Shown: positions 33,261 to 43,118, counted from the first letter of the stretch. The stretch: DNA of 64,000 nt from CAZGMJ01 sp964526785 (GCA_964526785.1 CAZGMJ010000004.1:113654-177653), one strand, 5' to 3'. Notes: a model not told the origin generated them from the letters alone. Program-made: numbers and translations.

Positions 33261-36200
33261 AACGGTCGATTGCCCGTGCGATTGTCTTTGGTGTACTGTC
33301 TTTGGGTCGCATTGCAGCCGCGGACTGGTGTATGTATGCGCACGATGCACAACGCACGAATTCGAGCAACAGCAGAATCGCACTCCCATTACGTTGCGCC
33401 TGGACGTTTCACAGCAACCGTGCGCCCCGTCCTGCCTGGCCGTCTCCGGCGCAGCAGGATTTCTTTCACCATCACTACAATCTGAGAAGCACCGTCGACT
33501 ACGACCAGGCCTTTCACGTTGTCGGCGATCGAGACACTCTCTATTTCGGATCCTCCGCCGATGACAAGGTCTACGCCCTGGATGCAAGCACAGGAAGAAT
33601 CCGGTGGACCTTTTTCACACAGGGTCCTATTCGATTCGCCCCGGTCGTTGTGGGGGACAGGCTGTACGTTGGCTCAGATGACGGCTGCGTATATTGCCTT
33701 GACGCTGCGAACGGTTCGCTGATGTGGAAACGCATGCTGGCCAGCGAACGTCGTGTGATACCGGGAAACGGCAGATTGATATCGACCCAACCCGTACGAA
33801 CCGGACTGGTAGTCGATGACGAGACCGTATACTGTACGGCCGGGCTTTTTCCCATGCAGGGAGCGTGGCTCTATGCACTTGATGCCGCAGACGGTGCAGT
33901 CGAATGGAAACGCAAACTCGACATTTCGCCGCAGGGCTACATACTCTTATCAGAAGACCGGTTGTATATGCCAACAGGCCGAACAAGCCCCGCCATCTTT
34001 AACCGCGCGGACGGCGGATATCTCGGGACTCTGTCCAGCGCGGGTGGGGCGTACGCCTTGCTGACGGACGACACTCTAATAACGGGACCCGGCCGGGGCG
34101 TTAAGCAACTCCATGCGAACAATGTCCGGACAAAAGATCGTTTTGCAACATTCGGCGGATTGCGCGTGATCGTGCATGACTCAATAGCCTACATGCAGTC
34201 TGAGGCACAACTGTCGGCGTTCGACCGAGGCACGTACTTTGCGCTCGCCAAAGACGAGAGTGAACTTCGGCGCAAGCAAGACAATCTGGATAGGAAGCTC
34301 AAGAGCAATCCGAAAGACAAAGCAGATCTGCTGAAGCAACTGCAGGATGTCAAGATCAGAATACGTCAAGTCGAAGGCAGACGGAGCGACTGCTACCTCT
34401 GGAAGGTTCCCTGTGCGCACCGCCGAGCCATGATTCTCGCACACGACAAACTGCTTGTTGGAGGTGACGGCAGCGTCGCAGCAATAGACGCCCGTACAGG
34501 CACACGCATGTGGACGGCAGGTGTAGAAGGCCGGGCGATGGGGCTCAGCATCATTAATGGGTCGCTCGTCGTCAGCACTGATACCGGCCATATCCATGTC
34601 TTTACAGAACAGACAGGCGAAGCCAGCAACGATATCCATCCAAGCCGGATGGACAATCCGTATCCGCGCGACGATTTGACGCCGTTCTACACCGAAGCGG
34701 CTGATTTCATAGCGGACCAACTCGATGTCGACAAGGGCTACTGCCTGGTCATCGACAGCCGAGAGGGGCGATTGGCATACGAAATTGTCAAACGGACGGA
34801 TATGCAGGTCATCGCGGTCGAAACACACAGCGAGAATGTTGCCACGGCACGCAGGATGCTGGACAAAGCGGGATTGTACGGCCGCGTAGTAGTGCACCAG
34901 TATTCCACAGAAGATCTGCCGTATACACGGCATTTTGCCAATCTGATAGTAAGCGAAGAATCCCTGCGAACCGGGCGGACTCCGGTCAACACGAACAGAA
35001 TGCTGGATTTGCTTCGACCTTGCGGCGGTCTGCTCGCTATCGGCCGACGTGTTCCAAGCAAGCGTTCGCATGGTCCACCCATCAGGCACGGAACATCCGC
35101 ACAATGGACGCAGACAGAAACCCGAGATCTTATTTGGGATATTGCCCGCCGACCGGCCATGCCCGGCAGTGGGGAGTGGACACATCTTTATGCCGAACCG
35201 GGCAACAGTGGGTGCAGCAATGACTCGCTCGTTCGGGGGCCCATGCGTCTGCAGTGGTTCGGGAGGCCCGGGCCGCAGCGAATGATCGATCGGCATCATC
35301 GGAATGTGCCGCCTCTGTATAAAGACGGCCGGCTCTTCATTCCTGGCGATTGTGTCGTCTATGCCGTCGATGCGTACAATGGGACCATTATCTGGCAAAC
35401 GGATGTCCCCGATTCGCGCAGGCTGGGCGTATTCCTCGATTGCGGGAACATGGCGGTCGATGAGACCTCTCTCTACGTTGCCATAAAGGATAGGTGCCAC
35501 GCATTTGATCCCGCTACGGGCCGTCTCCGGCGGCGTTACTCGATGCCACAAACCGATCCAGACGCCCGGCACTATTGGGGGTATGTAGCCTCGCTCGACG
35601 ACACGTTGATAGCAAGTGCTACAAGACCGGGCGCCAGCTATACGGAAACGAGCTACGAAGCGGATAACGCACTTTGGTACCGAAACATGCAGCTTGTAAC
35701 GAGCGATTATCTTTTCGCCGTCCACAAAGAAACGGCCGCCCATATGTGGCAGTACGAAGAGGGCCTAATCCTCAACACGACCATATCTGTCGGTGCAAAC
35801 AGTATATACTTCGTCGAAACGACATGCCCGCAGGCTCTCACAAATACCAGCGGCCGCATGCCTGTTCGCGAATTATTCGGCGGAGGGAAGCAGCATATCG
35901 TGGCACTTGACAGGCGGACCGGCGATGAAACATACCGCCGTGAGATTGACACTGCCGATTTCGAGGAACCCATCTATTTGAATTGCAGTAACGGCGTGTT
36001 GCTCGTAAGCGGATCGAGGCTGGCGGCGAACTGCGTTCGCTACTCATACAAAGCATTCGACGCTGACTCAGGCGACTGTCTCTGGAACGGCAGCCACGAT
36101 ACGGGCCTCGCAACGGACGGCGGCCACGGGGAATACAACCGTCATCCAACTATCATAGGGGATACGGTATATGCCTGGCCGTACGCGTATGACCTGAAAA

Positions 36201-36487
36201 CGGGAGAGAGGCTACCAGAGTGGAAGATGGATCGCAGGGGGCACGGTTGTGGGGGCGTCTCTGCCGGTGCGCAGTGCCTTTTCTGGCGGGGTGGCAATCC
36301 GTGGATGTACGATCTCGGGCAAGGTGGCGGCCCTATGCAATTGAACAGCGTCACGCGGCCGGGCTGCTGGATAAACATGATCCCGGCCGGCGGCCTGCTT
36401 TTGCAGCCCGAAGCAAGTTCCGGCTGCACGTGCGGATTTTCCCTGCAAACGTCGCTGGCGTATGTTCCCGTACATTTGCTACAATGA
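33257..36487 (+). CDS. secreted PQQ-type beta-propeller protein with internal methyltransferase-like domain
   Basis: A 1076-residue exported protein with signal peptide to about AAA (residue 22). A propeller starts with YFGSSADDKVYALDASTG and VYCLDAANGSLMWK. A class I methyltransferase-like domain interrupts it at about residues 478-590: CLVIDSREGRLAYEI where motif I should be GxGxG, VIAVETHSENVATARRML, and MLDLLRPCGGLLAIGRR. Blades resume after about 640 (DCVVYAVDAYNGTIIW). A coiled-coil-like stretch with KLKSNPKDKADLLKQLQD lies at about 345-375. Motif I has lost its glycines, so SAM binding is doubtful. It is the counterpart of the protein at 28755 with the domain order permuted. Confidence 0.75.
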   Translation: MKRSIARAIVFGVLSLGRIAAADWCMYAHDAQRTNSSNSRIALPLRCAWTFHSNRAPRPAWPSPAQQDFFHHHYNLRSTVDYDQAFHVVGDRDTLYFGSSADDKVYALDASTGRIRWTFFTQGPIRFAPVVVGDRLYVGSDDGCVYCLDAANGSLMWKRMLASERRVIPGNGRLISTQPVRTGLVVDDETVYCTAGLFPMQGAWLYALDAADGAVEWKRKLDISPQGYILLSEDRLYMPTGRTSPAIFNRADGGYLGTLSSAGGAYALLTDDTLITGPGRGVKQLHANNVRTKDRFATFGGLRVIVHDSIAYMQSEAQLSAFDRGTYFALAKDESELRRKQDNLDRKLKSNPKDKADLLKQLQDVKIRIRQVEGRRSDCYLWKVPCAHRRAMILAHDKLLVGGDGSVAAIDARTGTRMWTAGVEGRAMGLSIINGSLVVSTDTGHIHVFTEQTGEASNDIHPSRMDNPYPRDDLTPFYTEAADFIADQLDVDKGYCLVIDSREGRLAYEIVKRTDMQVIAVETHSENVATARRMLDKAGLYGRVVVHQYSTEDLPYTRHFANLIVSEESLRTGRTPVNTNRMLDLLRPCGGLLAIGRRVPSKRSHGPPIRHGTSAQWTQTETRDLIWDIARRPAMPGSGEWTHLYAEPGNSGCSNDSLVRGPMRLQWFGRPGPQRMIDRHHRNVPPLYKDGRLFIPGDCVVYAVDAYNGTIIWQTDVPDSRRLGVFLDCGNMAVDETSLYVAIKDRCHAFDPATGRLRRRYSMPQTDPDARHYWGYVASLDDTLIASATRPGASYTETSYEADNALWYRNMQLVTSDYLFAVHKETAAHMWQYEEGLILNTTISVGANSIYFVETTCPQALTNTSGRMPVRELFGGGKQHIVALDRRTGDETYRREIDTADFEEPIYLNCSNGVLLVSGSRLAANCVRYSYKAFDADSGDCLWNGSHDTGLATDGGHGEYNRHPTIIGDTVYAWPYAYDLKTGERLPEWKMDRRGHGCGGVSAGAQCLFWRGGNPWMYDLGQGGGPMQLNSVTRPGCWINMIPAGGLLLQPEASSGCTCGFSLQTSLAYVPVHLLQ

Positions 36488-36535
36488 GGCGGTGTGGGCG
36501 GACATGACAGATTCTGGATAATGGTGTAATCGGAT

Positions 36536-37684
36536 ATGAATGTAACGAGCTTGATATTCAAGGAAATTCGTCACAGGAAGATCAACTTTTTGTTGGGCGT
36601 GCTGGCGGTTGCGATGGCCGTCGCTTTGTCGATCGGGTTCTTTACTGCATCCAAAGGGGCCGAGCGGGAAACGGCCCGAATCATGCTTGCGCTCGGCTAC
36701 AACCTCCACATCATTCCCGCTGATACGGACATGGGGCAGTTCCTGATCACGGGTATACCAGACGCTACGATGCCTGAGGCGTATCTGGAGAAACTCGCCA
36801 ACCAGAATAAGGTCTCATACAATCATCTGCTTGCAAATCTGCAAAAACAGTTGGCCTGGCGGGACATGCAGGTGGTTGTGACCGGACTGGCACCGGAGGT
36901 GTGCCCTCCCGGGCGGACCAAGCCGCCGATGATTTTCGAGGTAGAGCCCGGCACCGTATATGTCGGTCATCAGATCGCCGAACGATTAGGGCTCAAGAAG
37001 GGCGACCAAATTGAGGTGGCGGGCAAAACGCTGACCGTCGCCAAGTGCCTCGCGGAATCGGGCAACAGCGATGACATACGCCTGCAATGCCATATCGATG
37101 ACGCCCAGGCGATTCTCGGATTGCCGGGGCGGATCAGCGAGATCAGGGCTGTGGACTGCTTGTGTTTTGCCGACACCAACGATCCGACGTCCATTTTGCG
37201 AAAGCAGGTAAATGCTATCCTGCCCGACGCCAGGGTCTATCATGTCGAGGCAATCGGATCGCCTCGAACCAAGGCACGCCAGATGATAAGGAATCTTTTC
37301 GCGGTCATTATGCCTTTCGTCATAATTGCCTGCGGTGTCTGGGTGGGAATCGTCGCCGTTATGAATGTACGCGACCGACAGCAGGAAATCGGGATTCTGC
37401 GGGCGCTGGGGCATGATTCCGAGCGTATTGCGGGGTTGTTCCTCGGTAAAGCAGTAGTCATCGGAGTTGTCGGAACGGTAGTGGGTTTCGCGGCGGGAAC
37501 CTATCTGGCCCTGCGATTCGGCCCGAGCGTCTTCAAGATCACTGCCGAGCGGATTCTACAGCCTGAATGGTCGTTCTTCTTTATGGCGCTCGTGCTGGCT
37601 CCGGTATTTGCTGCAACCGCGAGTTTCATTCCGACCATGCTTGCAGTCGCATACGATCCGGCCGTTACTTTGAGGGAAGAATAA
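36536..37684 (+). CDS. MacB/FtsX-family ABC transporter permease
   Basis: A 382-residue permease with the MacB/FtsX layout: an N-terminal helix at about 18-38, a large periplasmic domain at about 40-255 and three C-terminal helices near 260-285, 305-330 and 345-370. The periplasmic part is smaller than in LolC/E. The conserved loop NVRDRQQEIGILRALG is present after the second helix. It is followed 2 bases later by the ATPase gene. In planctomycetes such pairs work in lipoprotein or envelope-factor handling rather than classical import; the cargo cannot be told from sequence. Confidence 0.85.
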   Translation: MNVTSLIFKEIRHRKINFLLGVLAVAMAVALSIGFFTASKGAERETARIMLALGYNLHIIPADTDMGQFLITGIPDATMPEAYLEKLANQNKVSYNHLLANLQKQLAWRDMQVVVTGLAPEVCPPGRTKPPMIFEVEPGTVYVGHQIAERLGLKKGDQIEVAGKTLTVAKCLAESGNSDDIRLQCHIDDAQAILGLPGRISEIRAVDCLCFADTNDPTSILRKQVNAILPDARVYHVEAIGSPRTKARQMIRNLFAVIMPFVIIACGVWVGIVAVMNVRDRQQEIGILRALGHDSERIAGLFLGKAVVIGVVGTVVGFAAGTYLALRFGPSVFKITAERILQPEWSFFFMALVLAPVFAATASFIPTMLAVAYDPAVTLREE

Positions 37685-37686
37685 GA

Positions 37687-38334
37687 ATGCTCGCTCTGGA
37701 AAACGTAGAAAAGAAATATCGCACAAAAGACGGCAGCGTCGTGGCGATTCGCGATGTCCATCTCAGTGTTCGTCAAGGCGAGTTTATTGTCCTGTGCGGC
37801 CCGAGCGGCAGCGGGAAAACGACGCTCCTGATGACCATCGCCGCCATGCTCCGTCCCAATGAAGGTATTGTCCGTTTCGAAGATCGCGATTTATATGCAA
37901 TGCCCCCCCGGCAACGAGCCAAATTCCGCGTCAAAAACATCGGCTTTGTGTTTCAGATGTTCCACCTGGTGCCCTACCTGAACGTCGCGGAGAACGTACT
38001 GCTCGCAGCTTACAATGGTGACAAGACGCAGCATAGTCGGGAACTGCTGGATCGTCTCGGCATGACAGAGCGCGTTTCGCACCATCCCGATCAGTTGAGT
38101 GCCGGCGAGAAACAACGCGTGGCCATCGCACGTGCCCTGCTCAACGATCCCAGGATCATTCTCGCCGACGAACCGACGGGCAATCTCGATCCGGACAACG
38201 CGCATGTGGTACTGGATCATCTCTCTGCGTTTCATCGTGACGGAGGAACCGTTATCCTCGCAAGCCACAGCGAGCGGCCGCGTGACTACGCGGATCGACT
38301 GATCCATCTGGAGGGCGGCACGATCAGCGGGTAA
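37687..38334 (+). CDS. LolD/MacB-type ABC transporter ATP-binding protein
   Basis: A 215-residue nucleotide-binding subunit partnering the permease. Walker A GPSGSGKTT at about residue 38, Q-loop region in VFQMFHLVPY, signature LSAGEKQRVAIARA and Walker B RIILADEPTGNLDPD are intact. The frame is open upstream to 37567, but the ATG at 37687 is the natural start, two bases after the permease stop. The signature has LSAGE instead of LSGGQ. It is the last gene of the 28755-38334 cassette. Confidence 0.9.
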   Translation: MLALENVEKKYRTKDGSVVAIRDVHLSVRQGEFIVLCGPSGSGKTTLLMTIAAMLRPNEGIVRFEDRDLYAMPPRQRAKFRVKNIGFVFQMFHLVPYLNVAENVLLAAYNGDKTQHSRELLDRLGMTERVSHHPDQLSAGEKQRVAIARALLNDPRIILADEPTGNLDPDNAHVVLDHLSAFHRDGGTVILASHSERPRDYADRLIHLEGGTISG

Positions 38335-38408
38335 TCGAACGCATTGACGATCAGCGCACGGCACCAAAGCAGGGCCGCGGTCACGCGCGGGGGTATGGGC
38401 GGGCCTTC

Positions 38409-39290
38409 TTAATCGACAAATTCCTTCATGGTCGCCGCGGTATGCATAGCGATCAGCATCAGGTAGTCAAGATCGCCCAGCGTGTAGTGGTCCTGCACCA
38501 TGGCATTATCGACATACAGGACACCATAGCATCCGGCCGGACGCTTAATAGCAGCGATCATCGCCGAACGGATGCGGTCCGTCGACTCCATTTGCGCCGA
38601 CACGCGAGGCAGGACCAAAAACTGCCCTTTATCGACACACTGCGTAACCTTCTTCGCCAGGCCAATTTCTTTCAGTGCAACATCCTTACCGTCGCGACGC
38701 TTTCCGGCGTGGCACGTCATCGGCCCCCCTGCCTGCGTTCGTAATGCCGCCCAAACATGATACGCGTCGAACTGTTCGAGGGTAACGTCCAATAACGCCA
38801 GGAGCATGTCGTCGAGGTCTTCACTGTCGGTAATCTTCTCTGCAGCGACCGAGAAGTCGTTGAGCCTGCGAGCGGCCAACCGCATGGCCGGGGCGTGCTG
38901 CGCATCGGGTTTTCGCACCACCGTTTCGTGTTCGGGCGTAGTCAGTGACGCCTCCAGTTGCAGGGTATCTTCAGGGGGGACTGTCACTTGCTTCTTTACT
39001 TCCGACTCGAATACGATTTCGATATTGAAATCTGCAATCCGCAGGCAATCGCCGTGCCTGATCTCCGCTTTCTCGACGACCTGTTCGTTGAGAAACGTCT
39101 TGTTTGCGGATCCCTGATCGGCGATCATCCACTTGCCGTCCTCGGTGTTGTTGATGACCGCGTGCCGCCTCGACACTCCTCTGTCGGGGATAAAAATCTG
39201 ACTACCGGTGCCACGGCCGATACAGATAGGGCCATCGATGAACTGGAACTCTTTTTCTGTGCCGTCCTTCTGTTTTAAAAGCAGACGCAT
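38409..39290 (-). CDS. FHA-GAF domain signalling protein
   Basis: A 293-residue protein with an N-terminal FHA domain (ICIGRGTGSQIFIPD, VSRRHAVI, DQGSANKTFLNEQ, about residues 22-75) that binds phosphothreonine, a linker rich in Thr and Glu, and a C-terminal GAF domain (about 150-290, with YGVLYVDN). A histidine kinase or output domain is absent. It is convergent to the ABC cassette, ending 74 bases from it. It has its own promoter at 39331-39359 and a GGAGGA Shine-Dalgarno 8 bases before the ATG. The partner kinase is not in the window. Confidence 0.85.
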   Translation of the reverse strand: MRLLLKQKDGTEKEFQFIDGPICIGRGTGSQIFIPDRGVSRRHAVINNTEDGKWMIADQGSANKTFLNEQVVEKAEIRHGDCLRIADFNIEIVFESEVKKQVTVPPEDTLQLEASLTTPEHETVVRKPDAQHAPAMRLAARRLNDFSVAAEKITDSEDLDDMLLALLDVTLEQFDAYHVWAALRTQAGGPMTCHAGKRRDGKDVALKEIGLAKKVTQCVDKGQFLVLPRVSAQMESTDRIRSAMIAAIKRPAGCYGVLYVDNAMVQDHYTLGDLDYLMLIAMHTAATMKEFVD

Positions 39291-39330
39291 AGGTCAATTC
39301 CTCCAACGAGCCACAACCACCTGTATCGGT

Positions 39331-39359
39331 ATTATCCGAGAATCTAGTTGATTTGTCAA
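39331..39359 (-). promoter_or_regulatory. sigma-70 promoter of the FHA-GAF gene
   Basis: On the minus strand TTGACA (39359-39354) and GATAAT (39336-39331) are 17 bases apart. Predicted start near 39324 gives a leader of about 35 bases that contains the Shine-Dalgarno of the FHA-GAF gene. Confidence 0.75.
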
Positions 39360-39637
39360 GTGGACGCATCGGGTGATTTGCGGCCGCAGGGCGAAATGAC
39401 TCCAGATACCCATTCATTTAGACTGTGGTCCCCAAAATACCGTTATTTCTGAATATGGGGGCTTTTCGAAATGTTTTGCATTGCTCGCAGAACGCGCACC
39501 AGTCTGCATCGCACAACGCTTGCCATGTTGAAGCAGGACAAAGACGGGCCAGAATGCTGCTCGGCAGCGGACAGGTAAGCAATGCCGAAATGCCCGAATA
39601 CCCCCGGTTAATGGGCAATTCAATAGCAATCGAGCGT
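39360..39637. other. intergenic stretch without a recognisable gene
   Basis: Between the FHA-GAF promoter and the rbsC stop. Short frames occur on both strands (for example 39425-39652 plus, 39418-39618 minus), but none has a Shine-Dalgarno, a known domain or continuity with a neighbour. It may be a decayed gene. I see no repeat or terminator. Confidence 0.4.
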
Positions 39638-40624
39638 CTATGCAGTTTGTGATGACGGTCGACTCGCGAGACGGTGTCGATAATAGTCCAGGATCACAGC
39701 AGCGATTATTACGCAACCCGTAACGAGCCGTTTGGTTGATTCCTGCGCACCAACGTGATCCAACCCTCTGCTTAAAACTTCAATAATGAGCACGCCGAAC
39801 AACGTAGCGATAACCGAACCACGCCCCCCCATAAGGCTTGTCCCGCCAATGACGACCGCTGCAATTGCTTCCAGTTCGAGTCCCCGACCCGCATTGGGAT
39901 TGGCCGACGAAAGACGGGCGGTGTGTATCACCGCAGCCAGGGCGGCCAGCATGCTGCACAGCATGAACACGCCGAGTTTGATCGGCCGCGGATCGATTCC
40001 AGATAAACGAACCGCTTCTTCGTTTGTTCCTATGGCAACCATGTATCTTCCGAAGACCGTGCGGGACAGAATGACCTGACCGAAGATAACAACCGCCATC
40101 GCAATGATAAACGGCAGCGAAAAACCGAGCACGGACGTCGTGGTTATTACCTCGACGTGGGCGCCCAAATACAGGTTCCGCGAGTCCGTCACCCAGTACG
40201 TCGCACCACGTGCAATTTCCAGCATCCCAAGCGTCACAATGAACGAAGGCAGTCGCCAGCGGATCACCACCAGTCCGTTAAACAAACCACACGCCAGACC
40301 GACGGCAAGACAGCCCGCGATCGCAATCGCGAGCGAACATTCGAATTTGACGAGGCAGACTCCCAGCACCGCACCGCCCAGTGCCATAACGGATCCGACC
40401 GACAGATCGATGCCGGCAATGATTAAAACGAACGTCATACCGACCGCGATGATCGTCTTGTCGGGAATCTGATTGGCGATCGTCCTGAATGTTGTGACAG
40501 TAAAGAAGTTTTCGGCGCGGTGACTGAAAAATGCAACGAGCAGTATAAGCACCGCCGTCATGCCGAGATAGTCCTTCATGGAAGCCAGAATCCGGCCGAC
40601 ATGTTTTTTGATAAACACGCTCAT
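39638..40624 (-). CDS. rbsC: ribose-type ABC transporter permease
   Basis: A 328-residue membrane protein of the RbsC/XylH family with about nine helices. Family motifs include GMTFVLIIAGIDLSVGSVMAL, PSFIVTLGMLEIARGATYWVTD, GRYMVAIGTNEEAVRLSGI and ANPNAGRGLELEAIAAVVIGGTSL. It is the last gene of the minus-strand scavenging operon and overlaps the rbsA stop by 4 bases. With RbsA and RbsB it forms a pentose importer, most likely for ribose given the ribokinase and nucleoside hydrolase in the operon. Confidence 0.92.
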   Translation of the reverse strand: MSVFIKKHVGRILASMKDYLGMTAVLILLVAFFSHRAENFFTVTTFRTIANQIPDKTIIAVGMTFVLIIAGIDLSVGSVMALGGAVLGVCLVKFECSLAIAIAGCLAVGLACGLFNGLVVIRWRLPSFIVTLGMLEIARGATYWVTDSRNLYLGAHVEVITTTSVLGFSLPFIIAMAVVIFGQVILSRTVFGRYMVAIGTNEEAVRLSGIDPRPIKLGVFMLCSMLAALAAVIHTARLSSANPNAGRGLELEAIAAVVIGGTSLMGGRGSVIATLFGVLIIEVLSRGLDHVGAQESTKRLVTGCVIIAAVILDYYRHRLASRPSSQTA

Positions 40625-42159
40625 GTACGTCCTTCGACTGATTTGTCGTCAATATACTCACTGAACGCCGCAGACATCAGTGTTTCTTCGTCCCAGTCCC
40701 CGCGGGCAAATATCCCCGCTACACGGCCCGCCGACATCACCATGATCCGGTTGCTGACCGACATCAATTCCTTGAGATCGGAGGATACCACGATCAGCGC
40801 CTTGCCTTGCTCTGCCAAATCTGCAAGCATGTTGTATATCTCGAATTTGGCGCCGACGTCTATCCCTCGGGTCGGCTCATCGAAGATCATGATGTCGCAG
40901 TTGCGGTACAGCCATTTGGCGATCACGACCTTCTGTTGATTGCCTCCGCTAAGCTGCCTGGCGCTGTGCTCCATCGATGCGCAGCGAATGCCGAGACCCG
41001 CGATGTACTTCTGCGCCACGGCGCTGTCCAGCGACCGACTTATCAACCCGCAACGACTAATCTTGCCCAACCCGGTCAATGAAATATTCACTCGTACAGA
41101 CAATGGCAGCAGCAAACCCTGATCTTTGCGATCCTCAGTCAGCAATGCGAGACCCTTGCGCACCGCGTCTCGCGGATTTCGAATACTGGCCGGTCGGTTC
41201 TCGCCATTCAGATACAATCGGCCACCCTCGATCCTGTCGGCGCCGAAAACGGCTCGCATCGTCTCGGTGCGGCCCGATCCCATCAGCCCGGCAACACCGA
41301 GGATTTCGCTTTTTCGAACTTCGAACGACACCTTTTTGACTTTATCCCCCGCGCACAGATTGTCCACACGCAAAGCGATGTTCCCGGGACTCGAGCGTCG
41401 GTCCAGTTGCCGCCGGCCGAGCGGCCGGCCGACCATAAGGCGAACCACTTCGCCGATATCCAACTTGTCAGCGCGACGCGTCGCAACCAGCCGGCCGTCG
41501 CGAAGCACTGTAATCCGGTCGGCGATTTGCATGACTTCCTCGATACGGTGTGAGATATATATGATGCCGACCCCCTGCGACTGGAGCTTGCGCACATGCC
41601 CAAAAAGCAGATCCGCCTCGTGGTCCGTCAGCGAAGCGGTGGGCTCATCGAGGATGAGTATTCTGCACCGTCGGCAGAGTCCCGCCGCGATCTCCACCAT
41701 CTGCTGGTGACCGACGCCAAGTCGCCGGACCGACATTTGCGGATCGAAATTTCCCAGGCCGACCTGCTCCATCAACCCTCGAGCGTCGCGATGCAGTTTT
41801 GCATATCGGACAAATCCCAGCCGTTTTGGGAGGCGGTCGATGAATATGTTTTCCGCGATACTCAAATTGCCGACGAGATTCAACTCCTGCATGACCATTC
41901 GCACACCTTGCGATTCGGCATCCGCTCTGCCCAGGGGTTGATATTCCTGACCCTGCAACGTCATCTGCCCGCCATCGGCATTCTCTACGCCGGCAAAGAT
42001 CCGCGTTAAGGTACTCTTACCCGCTCCGTTTTCGCCAACCAGCGCGTGCACTTCGCCCACTTGCAGGTCAAGACTAACTTCTGACAGCGCTCGCACGCCG
42101 GGAAAGGATTTCTCAATTGCGCGCGCAGTGAACAGGTTCTGGCTGTCGGCGGTACTCAT
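40621..42159 (-). CDS. rbsA: ribose-type ABC transporter ATP-binding protein (two NBDs)
   Basis: A 512-residue double ATPase of the RbsA type. Domain 1: Walker A GENGAGKST, degenerate signature VRRLGVGHQQMVEIA, Walker B ILILDEPTASL. Domain 2: degenerate Walker A GLMGSGRTE, signature LSGGNQQKVVIAKWL, Walker B IMIFDEPTRGIDVGAK. This asymmetry is normal for RbsA. A longer frame opens at 42423, but the ATG at 42159 follows immediately on the rbsB stop (4-base overlap). Confidence 0.93.
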   Translation of the reverse strand: MSTADSQNLFTARAIEKSFPGVRALSEVSLDLQVGEVHALVGENGAGKSTLTRIFAGVENADGGQMTLQGQEYQPLGRADAESQGVRMVMQELNLVGNLSIAENIFIDRLPKRLGFVRYAKLHRDARGLMEQVGLGNFDPQMSVRRLGVGHQQMVEIAAGLCRRCRILILDEPTASLTDHEADLLFGHVRKLQSQGVGIIYISHRIEEVMQIADRITVLRDGRLVATRRADKLDIGEVVRLMVGRPLGRRQLDRRSSPGNIALRVDNLCAGDKVKKVSFEVRKSEILGVAGLMGSGRTETMRAVFGADRIEGGRLYLNGENRPASIRNPRDAVRKGLALLTEDRKDQGLLLPLSVRVNISLTGLGKISRCGLISRSLDSAVAQKYIAGLGIRCASMEHSARQLSGGNQQKVVIAKWLYRNCDIMIFDEPTRGIDVGAKFEIYNMLADLAEQGKALIVVSSDLKELMSVSNRIMVMSAGRVAGIFARGDWDEETLMSAAFSEYIDDKSVEGRT

Positions 42160-43118
42160 TGAAGCGTTTCCGCCGTTATAAGATCGACCGGTGTCTCTTT
42201 GTCCGAAGGAGCCGCCCCGCTGCTCAACATCTCCATCGCGTACTCGATGCCGTAAACGGCAATCTCGTCGCCATGCTGATCCACAGTACAGAGCATCTTG
42301 CCTTCTCGAATCAATTGTTGAGCCGCCTCGGTATTGTCGAATCCAACAACGAACACGTCGCCGAGCTTGCCGGCCGCTCCAAGTGCGGCAACCGCTCCCT
42401 GAGCCATGCTGTCGTTTGCACACAGCAGCGCCTTGATCTGCTCATGCTCGGTAATCATAGCCGAGACAAGCGTCTCCGCCTTGGCCTGCTCCCAATACGC
42501 CGACTGTGAACTGACAATCTCCATGCCCGCAGCCTTCATTGCATCTTCGAAACCGAGCTTGCGCTGAATGCCGTTAAATGCGCTCGGAATACCCTCGATA
42601 ATTGCAACCGGATCGCCCGGCTCGAGATGTTTTGCCAGGTACTCGCCGGCCATCCGTGCCCCTTTGCGATTGTCGGGGCCTACAAAGGGCACCTGTATAT
42701 CCCGTTCTTTGAGAATCTCGCTGTCGAGTTTGTTGTCAATGTTGACGACTGTGATGCCGCCTTGCATCGCACGCTGGCATATCGGCACCATCGCCTCGGA
42801 ATCGGCCGGCGCAAGGACAATAGCATCGACGCGGCGCGCGATCATCTGTTCCATCAGACGAACCTGGGCGGCAACGTCTTCCTCATCCTTGATTCCGACC
42901 GCAATCAGATCGTATTTGTCGCTGTGCTCCTGCTGGTGAGCTACCGCCCCTTCTTCCATGGTCTTGAAAAACTCGTTGGCGAGCGACTTCATCACCAGAG
43001 CGACCTGCGGCTTGTCGCTTTCCTGCCGTTTGCAGCCAAGACCGGCGACCAGGAGGCCCACCATACAAGAAAGAAGAATGCACGCAGGCAGATGTATTCG
43101 CAATTTCAGGTATTTCAT
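42156..43118 (-). CDS. rbsB: ribose-type ABC transporter substrate-binding protein
   Basis: A 320-residue type-1 periplasmic sugar-binding protein. The N-terminal hydrophobic segment ends in AGLGC-KRQ, a possible but non-canonical lipobox. The mature part has QVALVMKSLANEFFKTMEEGA, MIARRVDAIVLAPADSEAMVP, VNIDNKL and DVFVVGFDNTEAAQQLI, typical of RbsB. Overlap with rbsA and position just after ribokinase mark one operon. Ligand specificity for ribose is inferred from the neighbours. Confidence 0.9.
   Translation of the reverse strand: MKYLKLRIHLPACILLSCMVGLLVAGLGCKRQESDKPQVALVMKSLANEFFKTMEEGAVAHQQEHSDKYDLIAVGIKDEEDVAAQVRLMEQMIARRVDAIVLAPADSEAMVPICQRAMQGGITVVNIDNKLDSEILKERDIQVPFVGPDNRKGARMAGEYLAKHLEPGDPVAIIEGIPSAFNGIQRKLGFEDAMKAAGMEIVSSQSAYWEQAKAETLVSAMITEHEQIKALLCANDSMAQGAVAALGAAGKLGDVFVVGFDNTEAAQQLIREGKMLCTVDQHGDEIAVYGIEYAMEMLSSGAAPSDKETPVDLITAETLQ

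Noticed and set aside
34181..35743. A 520-codon open frame on the minus strand inside the second propeller gene
   Set aside because: It is antisense to a clear propeller/methyltransferase-like protein and has no domain or Shine-Dalgarno.
38335..38408. A terminator between the convergent ABC and FHA-GAF genes
   Set aside because: GC-rich stretches are present but the arms do not pair and no T-run follows.
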